From contig NZ_JAGPXT010000034.1 of the NCBI RefSeq assembly GCF_018070465.1, positions 1 to 54,658 on the forward strand: 54,658 bases of DNA, read 5' to 3'. The notes under the pieces are model-generated. The model did no database searches. It saw nothing but the letters and a program-made list of their open reading frames with translations, and was not told where the DNA came from. Below, one piece after another: positions 24,028 to 34,456 of the stretch (positions are counted from its first letter, which is position 1; each line of letters opens with the position of its first letter). The stretch is from Micromonospora sp. C95 (GTDB lineage: Bacteria > Actinomycetota > Actinomycetes > Mycobacteriales > Micromonosporaceae). The translations under genes and the position numbers were made by a program.

Positions 24028-24423
24028 GTGCCGCTCTCGGAGCACGAGCAGCGGCTGTTCGAGCAGATCGAGCGGTCGCTTGCCGAGGACCCCAAGTTCG
24101 CCTCGGCCGTGCGCGCCAGCGATCCGCGCTTCCACGCGCGGCGTCGCCTGCTCGTCGCTGCCGGCGTGATCATCGCTGGCCTGGCGTTGCTGGTCTATGG
24201 CGCGGTGATTGCAACTCCGCCGCTGGCAGTGGCGGGATTCGTTGTCATGCTGGCCTCGGCCGCGTTCGCGGTGCAGTCGCATCGTCGGGCGCAGTCACCC
24301 GACCTGCACGTCGTCGGGGGCACGACGAGTCGTCGCCGGTCCCGAGGCCGTTCCGGCCGGAGGTCGGGTTTCCTCGACCGGATGGAGGACCGGTGGCGGC
24401 AGCGCCCGGAGGGGCACCGCTGA
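24028..24423 (+). CDS. DUF3040 membrane protein
   Basis: This 131-residue protein starts PLSEHEQRLFEQIERSL, the conserved DUF3040 opening, followed by two hydrophobic helices (LLVAAGVIIAGLALLVYGAV and LAVAGFVVMLASAAFAV) and a basic tail. Function unknown. Such genes sit close to mraZ in other actinobacteria (Rv2169c in M. tuberculosis). A good ribosome binding site precedes the GTG. Confidence 0.88.
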   Translation: MPLSEHEQRLFEQIERSLAEDPKFASAVRASDPRFHARRRLLVAAGVIIAGLALLVYGAVIATPPLAVAGFVVMLASAAFAVQSHRRAQSPDLHVVGGTTSRRRSRGRSGRRSGFLDRMEDRWRQRPEGHR

Positions 24424-24452
24424 CCCCGTTCCGCCGCTGACGAGGAAGCACG

Positions 24453-24481
24453 TCACCCCGGGGCTGGACCGCCCGGGGTGA
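24453..24481 (+). terminator. Hairpin terminator after the DUF3040 gene
   Basis: TCACCCCGGGGC (24453-24464) pairs with GCCCGGGGTGA (24471-24481), with one bulged base and a 6-nt loop. There is no T-run, as is common in high-GC genomes. The rest of 24482-24660 shows nothing recognisable. Confidence 0.5.
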
Positions 24482-24660
24482 GTGGCACGCAAACGGCCAG
24501 GGTGCCGTGCGAGGCTCCATGTTGCCCGCTGCCGCTTGCTGTCGTGTGTCCGTCGCGTCAAGCCACCACCGATGCGCCCTTGAACGTCATGACGGGGTGA
24601 CATTTCGGGCCGCGCCGATGTGACCGTCTTCGGGGTAGGCCGTCGCCGGCGACACCGCTC

Positions 24661-24757
24661 GGGTCGCCGGCAACGACGCTCAGCGTCGCTAGGGTCGCCG
24701 GCAACGACGCTCAGCGTCCCGCTAGGGTCGCCGGCAACGACGCTCAGCGTCCCGCGC
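24661..24757. repeat. Three tandem 31-33-nt repeats covering the transglutaminase 3' end
   Basis: Units at 24661-24691, 24692-24724 and 24725-24757 start GGGTCGCCGGCAACGACGC and each holds the palindrome GACGCTCAGCGTC. On the minus strand the third unit contains the last codons and the TGA of the transglutaminase gene, so the gene terminus and its hairpin are repeated downstream. Confidence 0.85.
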
Positions 24758-27215
24758 GGCTGGCGATCAATCGGCGCGGACTGAACCGCAGCAGCCTCCG
24801 GCGCACCTGCCCGGCCGAGTTGACCAGTCGGGACGAGTTGTCCGCGATGGCGGTGCGCCAACGGGACAACACCGACGGCGGCAGTACGGTCGCCACCAAC
24901 CGGGTCCGCCGGTCCGCCTGCCCGGCGAGCGCGCCGCGCACCGTCCGTAGGGCCGCCGGCAGCGGTTCACCGGTCAACGGATCCCGGGCGTAGCGGGCCC
25001 GCTCCTCGGCCCGCCCGAGCAGGCGTACCGCCGACCCGGCGTCGGTCTGCGTGGCCAGCCGCTCCCGGGCCAGCCGCTCCGCCGTGGCGCGTGGGGTTTC
25101 CGTCCGATCCACTCCGATCCGGTAGTCGACGAGCGTGTCGATCAGCTCGTCCCAGGCGGCGTGCGCGTCGGCCCGCGCCCGGTCCGGGTCGGTGGCGACC
25201 ACCATGACCGGTTGCCCGGACGTGGACGGGGCCACCTCCGGGGCGTCGACCTTCCGCACCGCCGGTGCCGGCCGGCCCCGACGGCGACGCAGGGCGAGCC
25301 GGCGCAGCGCGGGCAGGGCGAGCAGCACCAGCAACGCCAGGACGCTGGCGGCGACCAGCCACGGCCAGACGGGCGTCCGTTCGACAGGCGTGTCGGAGCC
25401 GGCCGCCGCACCCGGGTCCTCGCCCTCCTCGAACTGGTTCGGTCCCTGCTCCGCCTCGGCCGACGGATCGGTCTCGTCGGGCGTGTCCGACGTGCCGCCC
25501 TGCGGCGTGCTCTCCTCCGGCGCGTCCACGTCCGGCGCCCACGCCGAGCGGGTCGAGCCCGGCACGCCGTAGGCCGGGGTGGCGTCGAAGGGCACCCAGC
25601 CGATCTGGTCGAAGTAGACCTCGGTCCAGGCGTGCAGGTTGCGGTTGGTCAGGGTGAGAGTGTCGTCGCTGCGCCGGCTGCCGTTGGTGAACCCGAAGGC
25701 GACCCGGGCCGGGATCCCCGCGTCGCGGACCATCCAGGCCAGCGCGGCGGCGTACTGCTGGCAGTAGCCGACCTTGTTGTCGAGAAAGTCGACAATGGCC
25801 TGACCACTGGTGCCCTGCTCGGTGCTGAGCCGGTAGCTGAAGCCGTTGTCCTCGGAGAAGTAGTCGTAGATGGCCCGCACCTTGTCGTACTCGGTGCGCG
25901 CCCCCCGGATCAGGTCCTCCACCAGGGCGCGGACCTCCGGCACGTCCGGCGTCACGGTCTGCTGCCGGCGCAGCGGCAGGTCCGCCGGCAGCGGCCGGGC
26001 CCGTCGCAGCGCCTGCGGGCTGTACGACGAGCGTACGTAGTCGAAGGAGTACTCCTTGCCCCGGGAGTTCTCCCGGTTGGAGAAGACGACCTGCAGGTTC
26101 GGGTCGTAGAACCAGTTGTTGCCGAGTTCGGCGAAGCTGACCGGCTCGGCGTAGACCGGCAGCAGCGGCATGTTCAGCTCCCGGCTGACCTGCACGGTGG
26201 CCCGTTGCCGGGTGCGTTCGATGCCCGGCGCCGAGCGCCCCGAGGGATCGGGTAGGTCGCCGTTGACCCGCCTACCGTTGGGGCCGCGCACCCGGAAGCC
26301 GTCGGTACGCAGCTCGTCGGCGACCCCGAAGCGCAGGTAGAACGGCTCATCCTCGGTGGTGGTGACGGTCACCAGGTCGGTCACCTGGGACTGGTTGAGC
26401 TGCCCACTGAGCGCGGCGAAGAGGTCGACCCGGCCGGGCGAGCCGCCGAATCCGGGACCGATGCCGGAGCCGGCGCCGGAGTTGAGTGTGGTCATCAGCC
26501 CGGCGGTCATCCCGGGCACGGCCAACGGCACCAGCACGGCCAGCGCGAGGCCCACCACCGCCAGTCGTCGGCCGGCGGCGGCCAGCGGCGACGACTCCCA
26601 GACGTCGACGTCGCGGCCGTCGCCGGTGAACCGGCGGCCGAACCGGCGGACCCGGTCCACGTTGTCGGTCACCAGCAGCCACAGGAAACCGGCGGCGCCG
26701 ATCGCGAACGGTACCGGCGGAACGCTGTCCACGTAGACCGCCACCGGCACCGAGTAGATGGCGAGCATCGGCAGACCGGCCAGGGCGGGGCGGCGCAGCC
26801 CGACGCAGAGCACGTCCACCAGCACCGCCACCCCGCCGATGCCGAGCACGGTGACGAACAGCAGCGGGTCGGTGTCCGGAACCTTCACGCCGTGGGAGCG
26901 CATGTCCTCGACCGAGTTGCCGAGCAGCTCGGCGAAATGCCCGAAGGTGGCCGGGGTGGGCAGCACCGCCAACAGTTCGCTGCCGCTGGGGAACAGCCAG
27001 GTCAGGGCGAGGGTGAGGCCGCCGACCATGGCCAGGATCTGCACCCACAGCGGGGTCCGGCCGAGCCGGGCCAGCGCCGCCGCGGCCGCCACCGCGGCCA
27101 CCGCGATGACCGCCTGGACCAGCCACGTCCAGCGGTCGAAGATGGCCGACAGGGGCGCCGCCGCGAGCAGCGTCGCGCCGGCGGCCACCAGGCCCAGGTT
27201 CCGATGGGCGATCAT
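24744..27215 (-). CDS. TgpA-type membrane transglutaminase-like protein
   Basis: This 823-residue protein has about six N-terminal membrane helices, a large outer region with a transglutaminase core, another membrane helix (WPWLVAASVLALLVLLALPA) and a cytoplasmic tail. The catalytic triad is visible in KVGYCQQYAAALAWMVRDAG (Cys), NRNLHAWTEVYF (His) and WVPFDATPAYG (Asp). Family members are of uncertain substrate. The start ATG 27213-27215 has GGAAGG upstream. It is the third gene of a minus-strand moxR-DUF58-tgpA set, a widely conserved arrangement; the DUF58 stop is 16 nt away. Confidence 0.9.
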   Translation of the reverse strand: MIAHRNLGLVAAGATLLAAAPLSAIFDRWTWLVQAVIAVAAVAAAAALARLGRTPLWVQILAMVGGLTLALTWLFPSGSELLAVLPTPATFGHFAELLGNSVEDMRSHGVKVPDTDPLLFVTVLGIGGVAVLVDVLCVGLRRPALAGLPMLAIYSVPVAVYVDSVPPVPFAIGAAGFLWLLVTDNVDRVRRFGRRFTGDGRDVDVWESSPLAAAGRRLAVVGLALAVLVPLAVPGMTAGLMTTLNSGAGSGIGPGFGGSPGRVDLFAALSGQLNQSQVTDLVTVTTTEDEPFYLRFGVADELRTDGFRVRGPNGRRVNGDLPDPSGRSAPGIERTRQRATVQVSRELNMPLLPVYAEPVSFAELGNNWFYDPNLQVVFSNRENSRGKEYSFDYVRSSYSPQALRRARPLPADLPLRRQQTVTPDVPEVRALVEDLIRGARTEYDKVRAIYDYFSEDNGFSYRLSTEQGTSGQAIVDFLDNKVGYCQQYAAALAWMVRDAGIPARVAFGFTNGSRRSDDTLTLTNRNLHAWTEVYFDQIGWVPFDATPAYGVPGSTRSAWAPDVDAPEESTPQGGTSDTPDETDPSAEAEQGPNQFEEGEDPGAAAGSDTPVERTPVWPWLVAASVLALLVLLALPALRRLALRRRRGRPAPAVRKVDAPEVAPSTSGQPVMVVATDPDRARADAHAAWDELIDTLVDYRIGVDRTETPRATAERLARERLATQTDAGSAVRLLGRAEERARYARDPLTGEPLPAALRTVRGALAGQADRRTRLVATVLPPSVLSRWRTAIADNSSRLVNSAGQVRRRLLRFSPRRLIASRAGR

Positions 27216-27231
27216 GAGGGGGACCTTCCGT

Positions 27232-28530
27232 TCATCGCACGCCACCGGCCACGGTCTCGGCCATCGCCGCGCGCAGCGCGAAACCCTGCGAGCCCCGACC
27301 GGCCTGTGGCCAGAGCGCCGGAAGCCGGCCGCCATGGTCGACGCCGATCACCCGCCAGCCGGACTGCAGCAGTGCCAGTGCCGCGGTGTCGTGCGCCTGA
27401 TCGGCCTCCGCCCGCGCGGGCGTCGGCAGGTTCAGCCAGGCGGAGCTGTCCAGCAGGAAGCAGACACAGGTGGCACCGTTGGCCCGCAGGCCGGCCAACA
27501 GTTCCGCCTCGGCCGTGCTCAGCGACCCGAACAGGCCGATGATCAGCCCGCCGTCGGAGCGTTGCCGTACGTGCTGCACCAGGGTGGTGATCTCGACCCG
27601 CTGGTCCAGTCTGACCTCGGCGAGCTGGTCGAGCAGCAGGCCGTCGCCGGCACCCTCGGTGGCGTCCACGTCCGCCCCCGCGCCGGTGACCAGGCGCAGC
27701 TTGTAGCCGGCCTGCCGCAGATGCACCGCGATGCTGGCGGCGGCCGAGACGGCCCACTCGAAGCTGGCCGTCGGGCCGTCGCCCTGGTGGCCGTACGCAC
27801 GGGTGTCCAGCAGCACCGTCGCTCGGCTCTCCCAGGGCTGCTCCTCGCGCCGCACCATCAGCTCGCCGGTGCGTGCGGTCGACTTCCAGTGCACCCGGCG
27901 CAGGTCGTCGCCGCGCCGGTACTCGCGGGTGGCCGCGTCGTCCTCGCCGTGCACCGCCACCGAGCGGGCCCGGCTCTCGCCGCTGCCGGCGTACTCACCG
28001 GGGAGGCGCACCGACGGCAACGGAACCACCTGCGGGACGACCGTGAGCCGGTCGGTGCCGGGGAAGGCACGGGTGAGTTCGCAGAGACCGAAGGGGTCGG
28101 TCATCCGGACCACCAGCGGGCCCACCTCGTACCGGCCACGCACGTCGGCGCGCACCGTGTACGCCACGGAACTGGCCTGGTGCGCGCCGAGACGCTCCAG
28201 CACCACCCGGGGCCGGCTGCCGAGGGCGTACGGGAGCCGATCCTCCAGCAGCAGGGTGCCGGTGGGCAGCCGGGACATGTTCTGCAGGCGCAGTACCACC
28301 CGGGCGGTCGCGCCGACCGGCACCCGGTGTGGCTCAAGCGACCGGTGACAGGCGAGCTTGTAGCGACTGCGGCCGACGTACAGCGCGGCGAGCAGCGGCA
28401 GGACGGCCAGCAGCACGGCCACCCGCAGCAGGTCCTTCTCGCCGAGAATGCCGGCGGAGATGGCCGCCGCCACCGCCGCGGCCAGGAAGGAGCGGCCGCG
28501 GGTGGTCAGCCCGCGCAGCCCGACACGCAC
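27232..28530 (-). CDS. DUF58 domain membrane-anchored protein
   Basis: This 432-residue protein has two N-terminal hydrophobic helices (FLAAAVAAAISAGILG and VAVLLAVLPLLAALYVG), then the DUF58 region with its mark EYRRGDDLRRVHWKSTART and a VWA-like end. Function is unproven; DUF58 proteins regularly accompany MoxR ATPases, perhaps as clients. GTG 28528-28530 begins 1 nt after the moxR stop. Confidence 0.88.
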   Translation of the reverse strand: MRVGLRGLTTRGRSFLAAAVAAAISAGILGEKDLLRVAVLLAVLPLLAALYVGRSRYKLACHRSLEPHRVPVGATARVVLRLQNMSRLPTGTLLLEDRLPYALGSRPRVVLERLGAHQASSVAYTVRADVRGRYEVGPLVVRMTDPFGLCELTRAFPGTDRLTVVPQVVPLPSVRLPGEYAGSGESRARSVAVHGEDDAATREYRRGDDLRRVHWKSTARTGELMVRREEQPWESRATVLLDTRAYGHQGDGPTASFEWAVSAAASIAVHLRQAGYKLRLVTGAGADVDATEGAGDGLLLDQLAEVRLDQRVEITTLVQHVRQRSDGGLIIGLFGSLSTAEAELLAGLRANGATCVCFLLDSSAWLNLPTPARAEADQAHDTAALALLQSGWRVIGVDHGGRLPALWPQAGRGSQGFALRAAMAETVAGGVR

Positions 28531-28531
28531 G

Positions 28532-29584
<1,053 letters not shown>

Positions 29585-29744
29585 GGGCCTCCTCCTCGTC
29601 GCCGTCACGGCAGCTCTCTACAAGAGCACCTGGCCCCGCCGTTTCGTTCGCGACGTGTGAGCCTCATGTGCCGCGGCAATCTCACTGGCCTCTCAGGCTA
29701 ACCATGTTTGTCGTCAACGCCGACCGCCGCAGGTGTTTGAGCGC

Positions 29745-29771
29745 TTACGCAGTGATTTGTCATTTACGCAG
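29745..29771. promoter_or_regulatory. Direct repeat TTACGCAG ahead of the mrp operon
   Basis: TTACGCAG at 29745-29752 and 29764-29771, 19 nt apart, lies in an AT-richer part of the spacer between moxR and mrpA. A weak -35 (TTGAGC, 29737-29742) overlaps. It may be a regulator site for the antiporter operon. Confidence 0.35.
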
Positions 29772-29838
29772 CGCATGTCGTCGGTTCTGCCGGGTAAGCG
29801 GGCCCGAATCCGCCTGCCTGGACGGGAGGACATGACGG

Positions 29839-32592
29839 GTGATCCTGGCCGCCACGCTCGCCTGGCAGTTCGGCCTGGCGGCCTGCGTACCACTGCTGGT
29901 GCGGCACTTCGGCCGCAACGCCGGTTATCCGCTGGCCGCCGGCTACCTCGTCGCCGCGGCGCTGCTGCTCACCCGGTTGCCGGTGATTCTCGACGACCGC
30001 GAGGTCACCGTGGCCTGGCGGTGGCTGCCGGGGCTGGCGGTCCATGCCGCGTTGCGGATGGACGCGCTGGGGCTGGTCTTCGCGTTGCTGGCCCTCGGGG
30101 TCGGCGCGCTGATCATGGCCTACTGCCCGCGCTACCTCAGCGGGGACGAAGCCGAGCACGACCGGGTCTACCTGACGATGACCCTCTTCGCCGCCGCGAT
30201 GCTGGGCCTGGTCCTCGCCGACGACCTGCTGGTGCTCTTCGTCTTCTGGGAACTCACCTCGATCCTCTCCTTCGTCCTGATCGGGCAGGGCGGCCGGCCG
30301 GCGGCCACCGGACCGGCCGTGCAGGCGCTGCTGGTCACCGTCGCCGGCGGCCTGGCGCTGCTGACCGCGATCGTGCTGCTGGCGGTACACCTCGGCACCA
30401 CCAGCCTGGACACCATCGTGGCCGAGCCGGAGCGGCTGAGCGGCGTACCGGCCTGGGTGGTGGGGACGCTGGTCATCGTCGCGGCGTTCACCAAGTCCGC
30501 GCAGCTGCCGTTCCACTTCTGGCTGCCCGGTGCGATGGTGGCGATCACGCCGGTGAGCGCGTACCTGCACGCGGCGACGATGGTGAAGGCCGGCATCTAC
30601 CTGCTGATGCGGTTCTCGGCGGTGTTCGGCGGCTCCTGGGCGTGGGACGGCACCCTGATCGCCGTCGGTCTGCTCACCGCGATCCTCGGCGCGTTGCTCG
30701 CGCTGCGCCAGTACGACCTGAAAGCCCTGCTGGCGTACTCCACGGTCAGCCAGCTCGGCCTGCTGGTCGGGGTGATCGGCGTCGGCACCCCGGAAGCCGA
30801 CGCGGCGGCGATCCTCTACACCGTCGCCCACGCGCTGTTCAAGGCGACCCTGTTCATGCTCGTCGGCATCATCGACCATCAGGCGGGCAGCCGTGACGTG
30901 CGGGAGCTGGCCGGTCTGCACCGGGTGATGCCGGCGACGGTCTGGCTCACCGCGCTGGCGGCGATGTCGTTGGCCGGCCTGCCGCCGACCATCGGCTTCG
31001 TCGGCAAGGAGGCGATCTTCGAGGCCCTCGGCGGGGCCTACGGTGCCGGGTGGCTGGGCTGGTCCGCCGCCGGGCTCGGGGTGCTCGCCTCGGTGCTCAC
31101 CTTCGGGTACGCGGCCCGTCTGGTGCACGGAATGATGGAGGGCCCGACCCGGCAGCGCCAGCTGCGCGAGCCGTCCTGGGCGTTTCTCGCCCCGGCCGCG
31201 GTGGCCGCGCTGGCGGCGACCGCGCTCGGTCCGACGGTGGCCGTGCTGAGCCCACTCGTGGAACGGGCCGCCAACGACGCCCGCCCGGAGGGTACGCCGC
31301 CGTACCTGGCGTTCTGGCACGGTTTCACCCCCGCTCTGGGGCTGAGCGTGCTCACCGTGCTGCTGGGTGTGCTGATGTTTCTCGGCCGGGTCCGGGTGGA
31401 GCGGTGGCTTCGGGCCGTACCCACCGCCCCGCCGTTCGCCGCGTTGTTCGAGCGGGCCCGACAGGCGCTGGTGCACGCGGGTGCCGTCGTCGCCCGGACC
31501 GCGCACGCGCCGGGCCCGGTGCCCTACCTGGCCCGGCCGTTGCTGGCGGCGGTGGTCCTGGCCGCGGTCGCCGCGGTGGCGCTGCCCGACGTCCCGGCCG
31601 GCCTCGGCGGTGACCCGGCGCGGCCCGGTGACTGGCTGCTGCTGGGTCTGCTCGTGACGGCACTCGCCGGGCTGCTGGTGGTGCGTTCCGCGCTGGCGGC
31701 GATCGGCCTCACCGGAGTGGTGGGACTGCTGCTGTCGGCGTGGTTCCTGACCGTCGGCGCACCGGACGTGGCGCTGACCCTGATGCTCGTGGAGGTGCTG
31801 ACCGCGGTGGTCGTCATGCTGGCCCTGCGGCAGCAGCCGCCTCGGCTCGCGCCCGTCGGACGGCGCCGGCCGGTCGCGGGAGCGGCCCTGCTCGCGGTCG
31901 CCACCGGTGTCGCGGCGGCCGCGGGTACGGCGGTGCTGACCAGGCGCGACCAGGTGTCCGAACCCGGCCGGTGGTACCTCGACCGGGCGGAGGACCTGAC
32001 CGGCGGGGCCAACGTCGTCAACACCGTCCTGGTGGACTTCCGGGCCCTGGACACCCTCGGCGAGGCGGTGGTGCTCGCGGTGGTGGCACTGGGCCTGGTC
32101 CGGCTCGCCGCCGGTCGCCCGGTCGTGCCGGCCAGCACCGGGCCGGCCGGCGACGACCTCGTGCTCGGCCTCGCCTTCCGGGTGCTCGCCCCGGTGATGC
32201 TGCTCGCCTCGGCGGTGCTGTTCCTGCGCGGACACGAGGAGACCGGCGGCGGCTTCATCGGGGCACTGCTGGCCGGCACCGCCGTCGGGCTCGGCCAGTT
32301 GGCGCACCCCGGCGGGGCGCCGCTGCTGAGCCGGCTCCGCTCGGCACCGCTGGTGGCGGCCGGGCTGCTGACCGCGACGATAGCCGCGCTGCTGCCGCTG
32401 GCCGCGGGTCGGTCGCTGCTCACGCCGCTCACCCTCAGCACACCGGAGCCGCTGCCGTCGCTGTCCACGTCGCTGCTGTTCGACCTCGGGGTCTACCTGA
32501 TGGTCCTGGCGCTGGTGGTGGCCGCCGTGCGGCGCCTCGGCATGCCACCGGCCCGGCCGGCCGTCCCGCCGGACACCGTGGGTGCCCGGTGA
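29839..32592 (+). CDS. mrpA: Na+/H+ antiporter subunit A fused to subunit B (MrpA-MrpB)
   Basis: This 917-residue polytopic membrane protein is the large subunit of the Mrp cation/proton antiporter. The first 500 residues are the ND5-like core, for example LLVLFVFWELTSILSFVLIG, FTKSAQLPFHFWLPGAMVAI, PVSAYLHAATMVKAGIYLL and SLAGLPPTIGFVGKEAIFEA. A middle DUF4040 part follows (LSAWFLTVGAPDVALTLMLV), and the last 150 residues form an MrpB domain (VLFLRGHEETGGGFIGALLA). No separate mrpB exists in the operon. GTG 29839 follows GGGAGG by 10 nt. It overlaps mrpC by 4 nt. Confidence 0.93.
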   Translation: MILAATLAWQFGLAACVPLLVRHFGRNAGYPLAAGYLVAAALLLTRLPVILDDREVTVAWRWLPGLAVHAALRMDALGLVFALLALGVGALIMAYCPRYLSGDEAEHDRVYLTMTLFAAAMLGLVLADDLLVLFVFWELTSILSFVLIGQGGRPAATGPAVQALLVTVAGGLALLTAIVLLAVHLGTTSLDTIVAEPERLSGVPAWVVGTLVIVAAFTKSAQLPFHFWLPGAMVAITPVSAYLHAATMVKAGIYLLMRFSAVFGGSWAWDGTLIAVGLLTAILGALLALRQYDLKALLAYSTVSQLGLLVGVIGVGTPEADAAAILYTVAHALFKATLFMLVGIIDHQAGSRDVRELAGLHRVMPATVWLTALAAMSLAGLPPTIGFVGKEAIFEALGGAYGAGWLGWSAAGLGVLASVLTFGYAARLVHGMMEGPTRQRQLREPSWAFLAPAAVAALAATALGPTVAVLSPLVERAANDARPEGTPPYLAFWHGFTPALGLSVLTVLLGVLMFLGRVRVERWLRAVPTAPPFAALFERARQALVHAGAVVARTAHAPGPVPYLARPLLAAVVLAAVAAVALPDVPAGLGGDPARPGDWLLLGLLVTALAGLLVVRSALAAIGLTGVVGLLLSAWFLTVGAPDVALTLMLVEVLTAVVVMLALRQQPPRLAPVGRRRPVAGAALLAVATGVAAAAGTAVLTRRDQVSEPGRWYLDRAEDLTGGANVVNTVLVDFRALDTLGEAVVLAVVALGLVRLAAGRPVVPASTGPAGDDLVLGLAFRVLAPVMLLASAVLFLRGHEETGGGFIGALLAGTAVGLGQLAHPGGAPLLSRLRSAPLVAAGLLTATIAALLPLAAGRSLLTPLTLSTPEPLPSLSTSLLFDLGVYLMVLALVVAAVRRLGMPPARPAVPPDTVGAR

Positions 32593-32996
32593 GCGCCGCG
32601 TTCGTGGTCGGCGTCCTGGTGGCGGCGGGGGTGTTCCTGCTGCTACGGCCGGGGTTGCTGCGCGTGGTGCTGGGCTTCGTGCTGCTCGGCCACGCCGTCA
32701 ACGTGGTGCTGCTCGCCGCCGGTGGGCTGGGCCGGCGGACCGCGGCGTTGGAGGAGGTCGGTTCCGACACCGCCGATCCGTTGCCGCAGGCGTTCGTGCT
32801 GACCGCCATCGTGATCACCTTCGGGATCACCATCCATCTGCTCGGCCTGCTGAGACGGGACGCCGGCGGGCCGGCCAGTGGTGCGGACCCCACGGACGGC
32901 GACGACCACACCAGGTCCGGCGACGATGACACCGGGTCCGGCGGCGACGGCACCGGTGGAGCGGGCGGGCCCGGCACCACGGGGCGGCGGCGGTGA
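32589..32996 (+). CDS. mrpC: Na+/H+ antiporter subunit C
   Basis: This 135-residue NuoK-like subunit has three helices, with LLRVVLGFVLLGHAVNVVLL, DPLPQAFVLTAIVITFGITI and a hydrophilic tail rich in Asp, Gly and Ser. GTG 32589 overlaps the mrpA stop in a GTGA junction. The tail (about 30 residues) is longer than the usual family end. Confidence 0.92.
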   Translation: MSAAFVVGVLVAAGVFLLLRPGLLRVVLGFVLLGHAVNVVLLAAGGLGRRTAALEEVGSDTADPLPQAFVLTAIVITFGITIHLLGLLRRDAGGPASGADPTDGDDHTRSGDDDTGSGGDGTGGAGGPGTTGRRR

Positions 32997-34456
32997 CCGG
33001 CCTGCTCCTGCTCCCGGTGGTCGGCCCGCTGCTGGTCGCCGGGGTGCTGCTCGCCCTGCCGAACCGCACCGGCCTGCACCGGGTCGCTGCGATCGCCACC
33101 ATGACGGGGGTGCTGGCGGCCGGCCTGGTGCTGCTGGTGAGAGCCAGCGGGGGCGCGCTGACCGTACTGCGGGTGGGTGGCTGGCCCGGCCCGATCGCCA
33201 TCAGCCTGGCGGCGGACGCGCTGAGCGCCCTGCTGGTCACCGTGACGGCGCTGGTGGTGCTCGGCTGCCTCGTCTCCGCCGTCGGCTCCGGGGACGACCG
33301 TCGCCCGTACTTCCTGCCGCTGGTGCTGGTCCTCGCCGCCGGGGCCGGCGGCGCGTTCCTCACCACCGACCTGTTCAACCTCTTCGTGCTGATCGAGGTG
33401 ATGCTGGTGCCCTCGTACGTGCTGTTGAGCCTGGCCGGCGGCGCCGGGCGGGGCGGCGCGGGACGGGTATACGTGGCCACCAACCTGCTCGGTTCCACCC
33501 TGCTGCTGACCGGGGTGGCCCTGGTCTACGGCACCACCGGCGTGGTCGGGCTGGGTGACCTGGCCGGTGTGGCCGGTGACCAACCGACGGTCGCGGTCGC
33601 CTGCGGTGTGGTGCTGCTCGCCCTCGGCGTCAAGAGCGCGCTGGTGCCGTGGCACGACTGGCTGCCGCGCACCTACCCGGTGGCCTCGCCGGTGGTGGTG
33701 GCGCTCTTCTCCGGGCTGCTGACCAAGGTCGGTCTCTACGCGGTGATCCGGATCTACGCGGTGGTGTACGGCGGTGATCCCGGATACCGCTGGCTGCTCG
33801 GCGCGGTGGCGCTGGTGTCGATGGTGGTGGGCGTGCTCGGCGCGGTGGGCGAGAACGCGATGCGGCGGATCCTGACCTTCCACATGGTCAGCCAGCTCGG
33901 CTACGTCCTGCTCGGCCTGGCCCTGTTCACCGCCGCCGCGCTTGCCGCAGCGGTCTACTACCTGGCCCAGTACATCCTGGTGAAGGCGGCGTTGTTCCTG
34001 TGCGCGGCAGCGGTACGTGCCGGCCGGGGAACCGACCGGCTCGACGGCTCCGGCGGTCTGGCCGGGCAACGTCCCGCGCTCGCCCTGGCCTTCGCCGGGG
34101 CGGGGCTGTCGCTGGCCGGACTGCCGCCGTTCTCCGGGTTCCTGGCGAAGTTCCTGCTGCTGCGGGCCGCCGTGGAAACCGGTGCCTGGCTGGCCGTGAC
34201 GGTCGCCGTGCTGGTCAGCCTGGTCACCCTGCTGTCCATGGTGAAGATCTGGAGCGCCCTGTTCACTGGCGAGCCGCCGGCCTCGTCGAGCGTGGCGCAG
34301 CGGATCGGACCGACGCTTGTCGGCCCGCCGCTGGCGCTGGCCGGTCTCTCCCTGGCGGCCGGGCTGGCGGCGGCACCGCTGCTGGTCCTTGCCGACACGG
34401 CGGCGGCCGGGCTGCGTGACCCGACGGCCTACGTACGGGCGGTGACCGGCCGATGA
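32993..34456 (+). CDS. mrpD: Na+/H+ antiporter subunit D
   Basis: This 487-residue ND4/ND2-like proton-channel subunit has FNLFVLIEVMLVPSYVLLSL, LGVKSALVPWHDWLPRTYPV, LFSGLLTKVGLYAVIRIYAV and SLAGLPPFSGFLAKFLLLR. GTGA overlap with mrpC and ATGA overlap with mrpE show a coupled operon. Confidence 0.94.
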   Translation: MTGLLLLPVVGPLLVAGVLLALPNRTGLHRVAAIATMTGVLAAGLVLLVRASGGALTVLRVGGWPGPIAISLAADALSALLVTVTALVVLGCLVSAVGSGDDRRPYFLPLVLVLAAGAGGAFLTTDLFNLFVLIEVMLVPSYVLLSLAGGAGRGGAGRVYVATNLLGSTLLLTGVALVYGTTGVVGLGDLAGVAGDQPTVAVACGVVLLALGVKSALVPWHDWLPRTYPVASPVVVALFSGLLTKVGLYAVIRIYAVVYGGDPGYRWLLGAVALVSMVVGVLGAVGENAMRRILTFHMVSQLGYVLLGLALFTAAALAAAVYYLAQYILVKAALFLCAAAVRAGRGTDRLDGSGGLAGQRPALALAFAGAGLSLAGLPPFSGFLAKFLLLRAAVETGAWLAVTVAVLVSLVTLLSMVKIWSALFTGEPPASSSVAQRIGPTLVGPPLALAGLSLAAGLAAAPLLVLADTAAAGLRDPTAYVRAVTGR

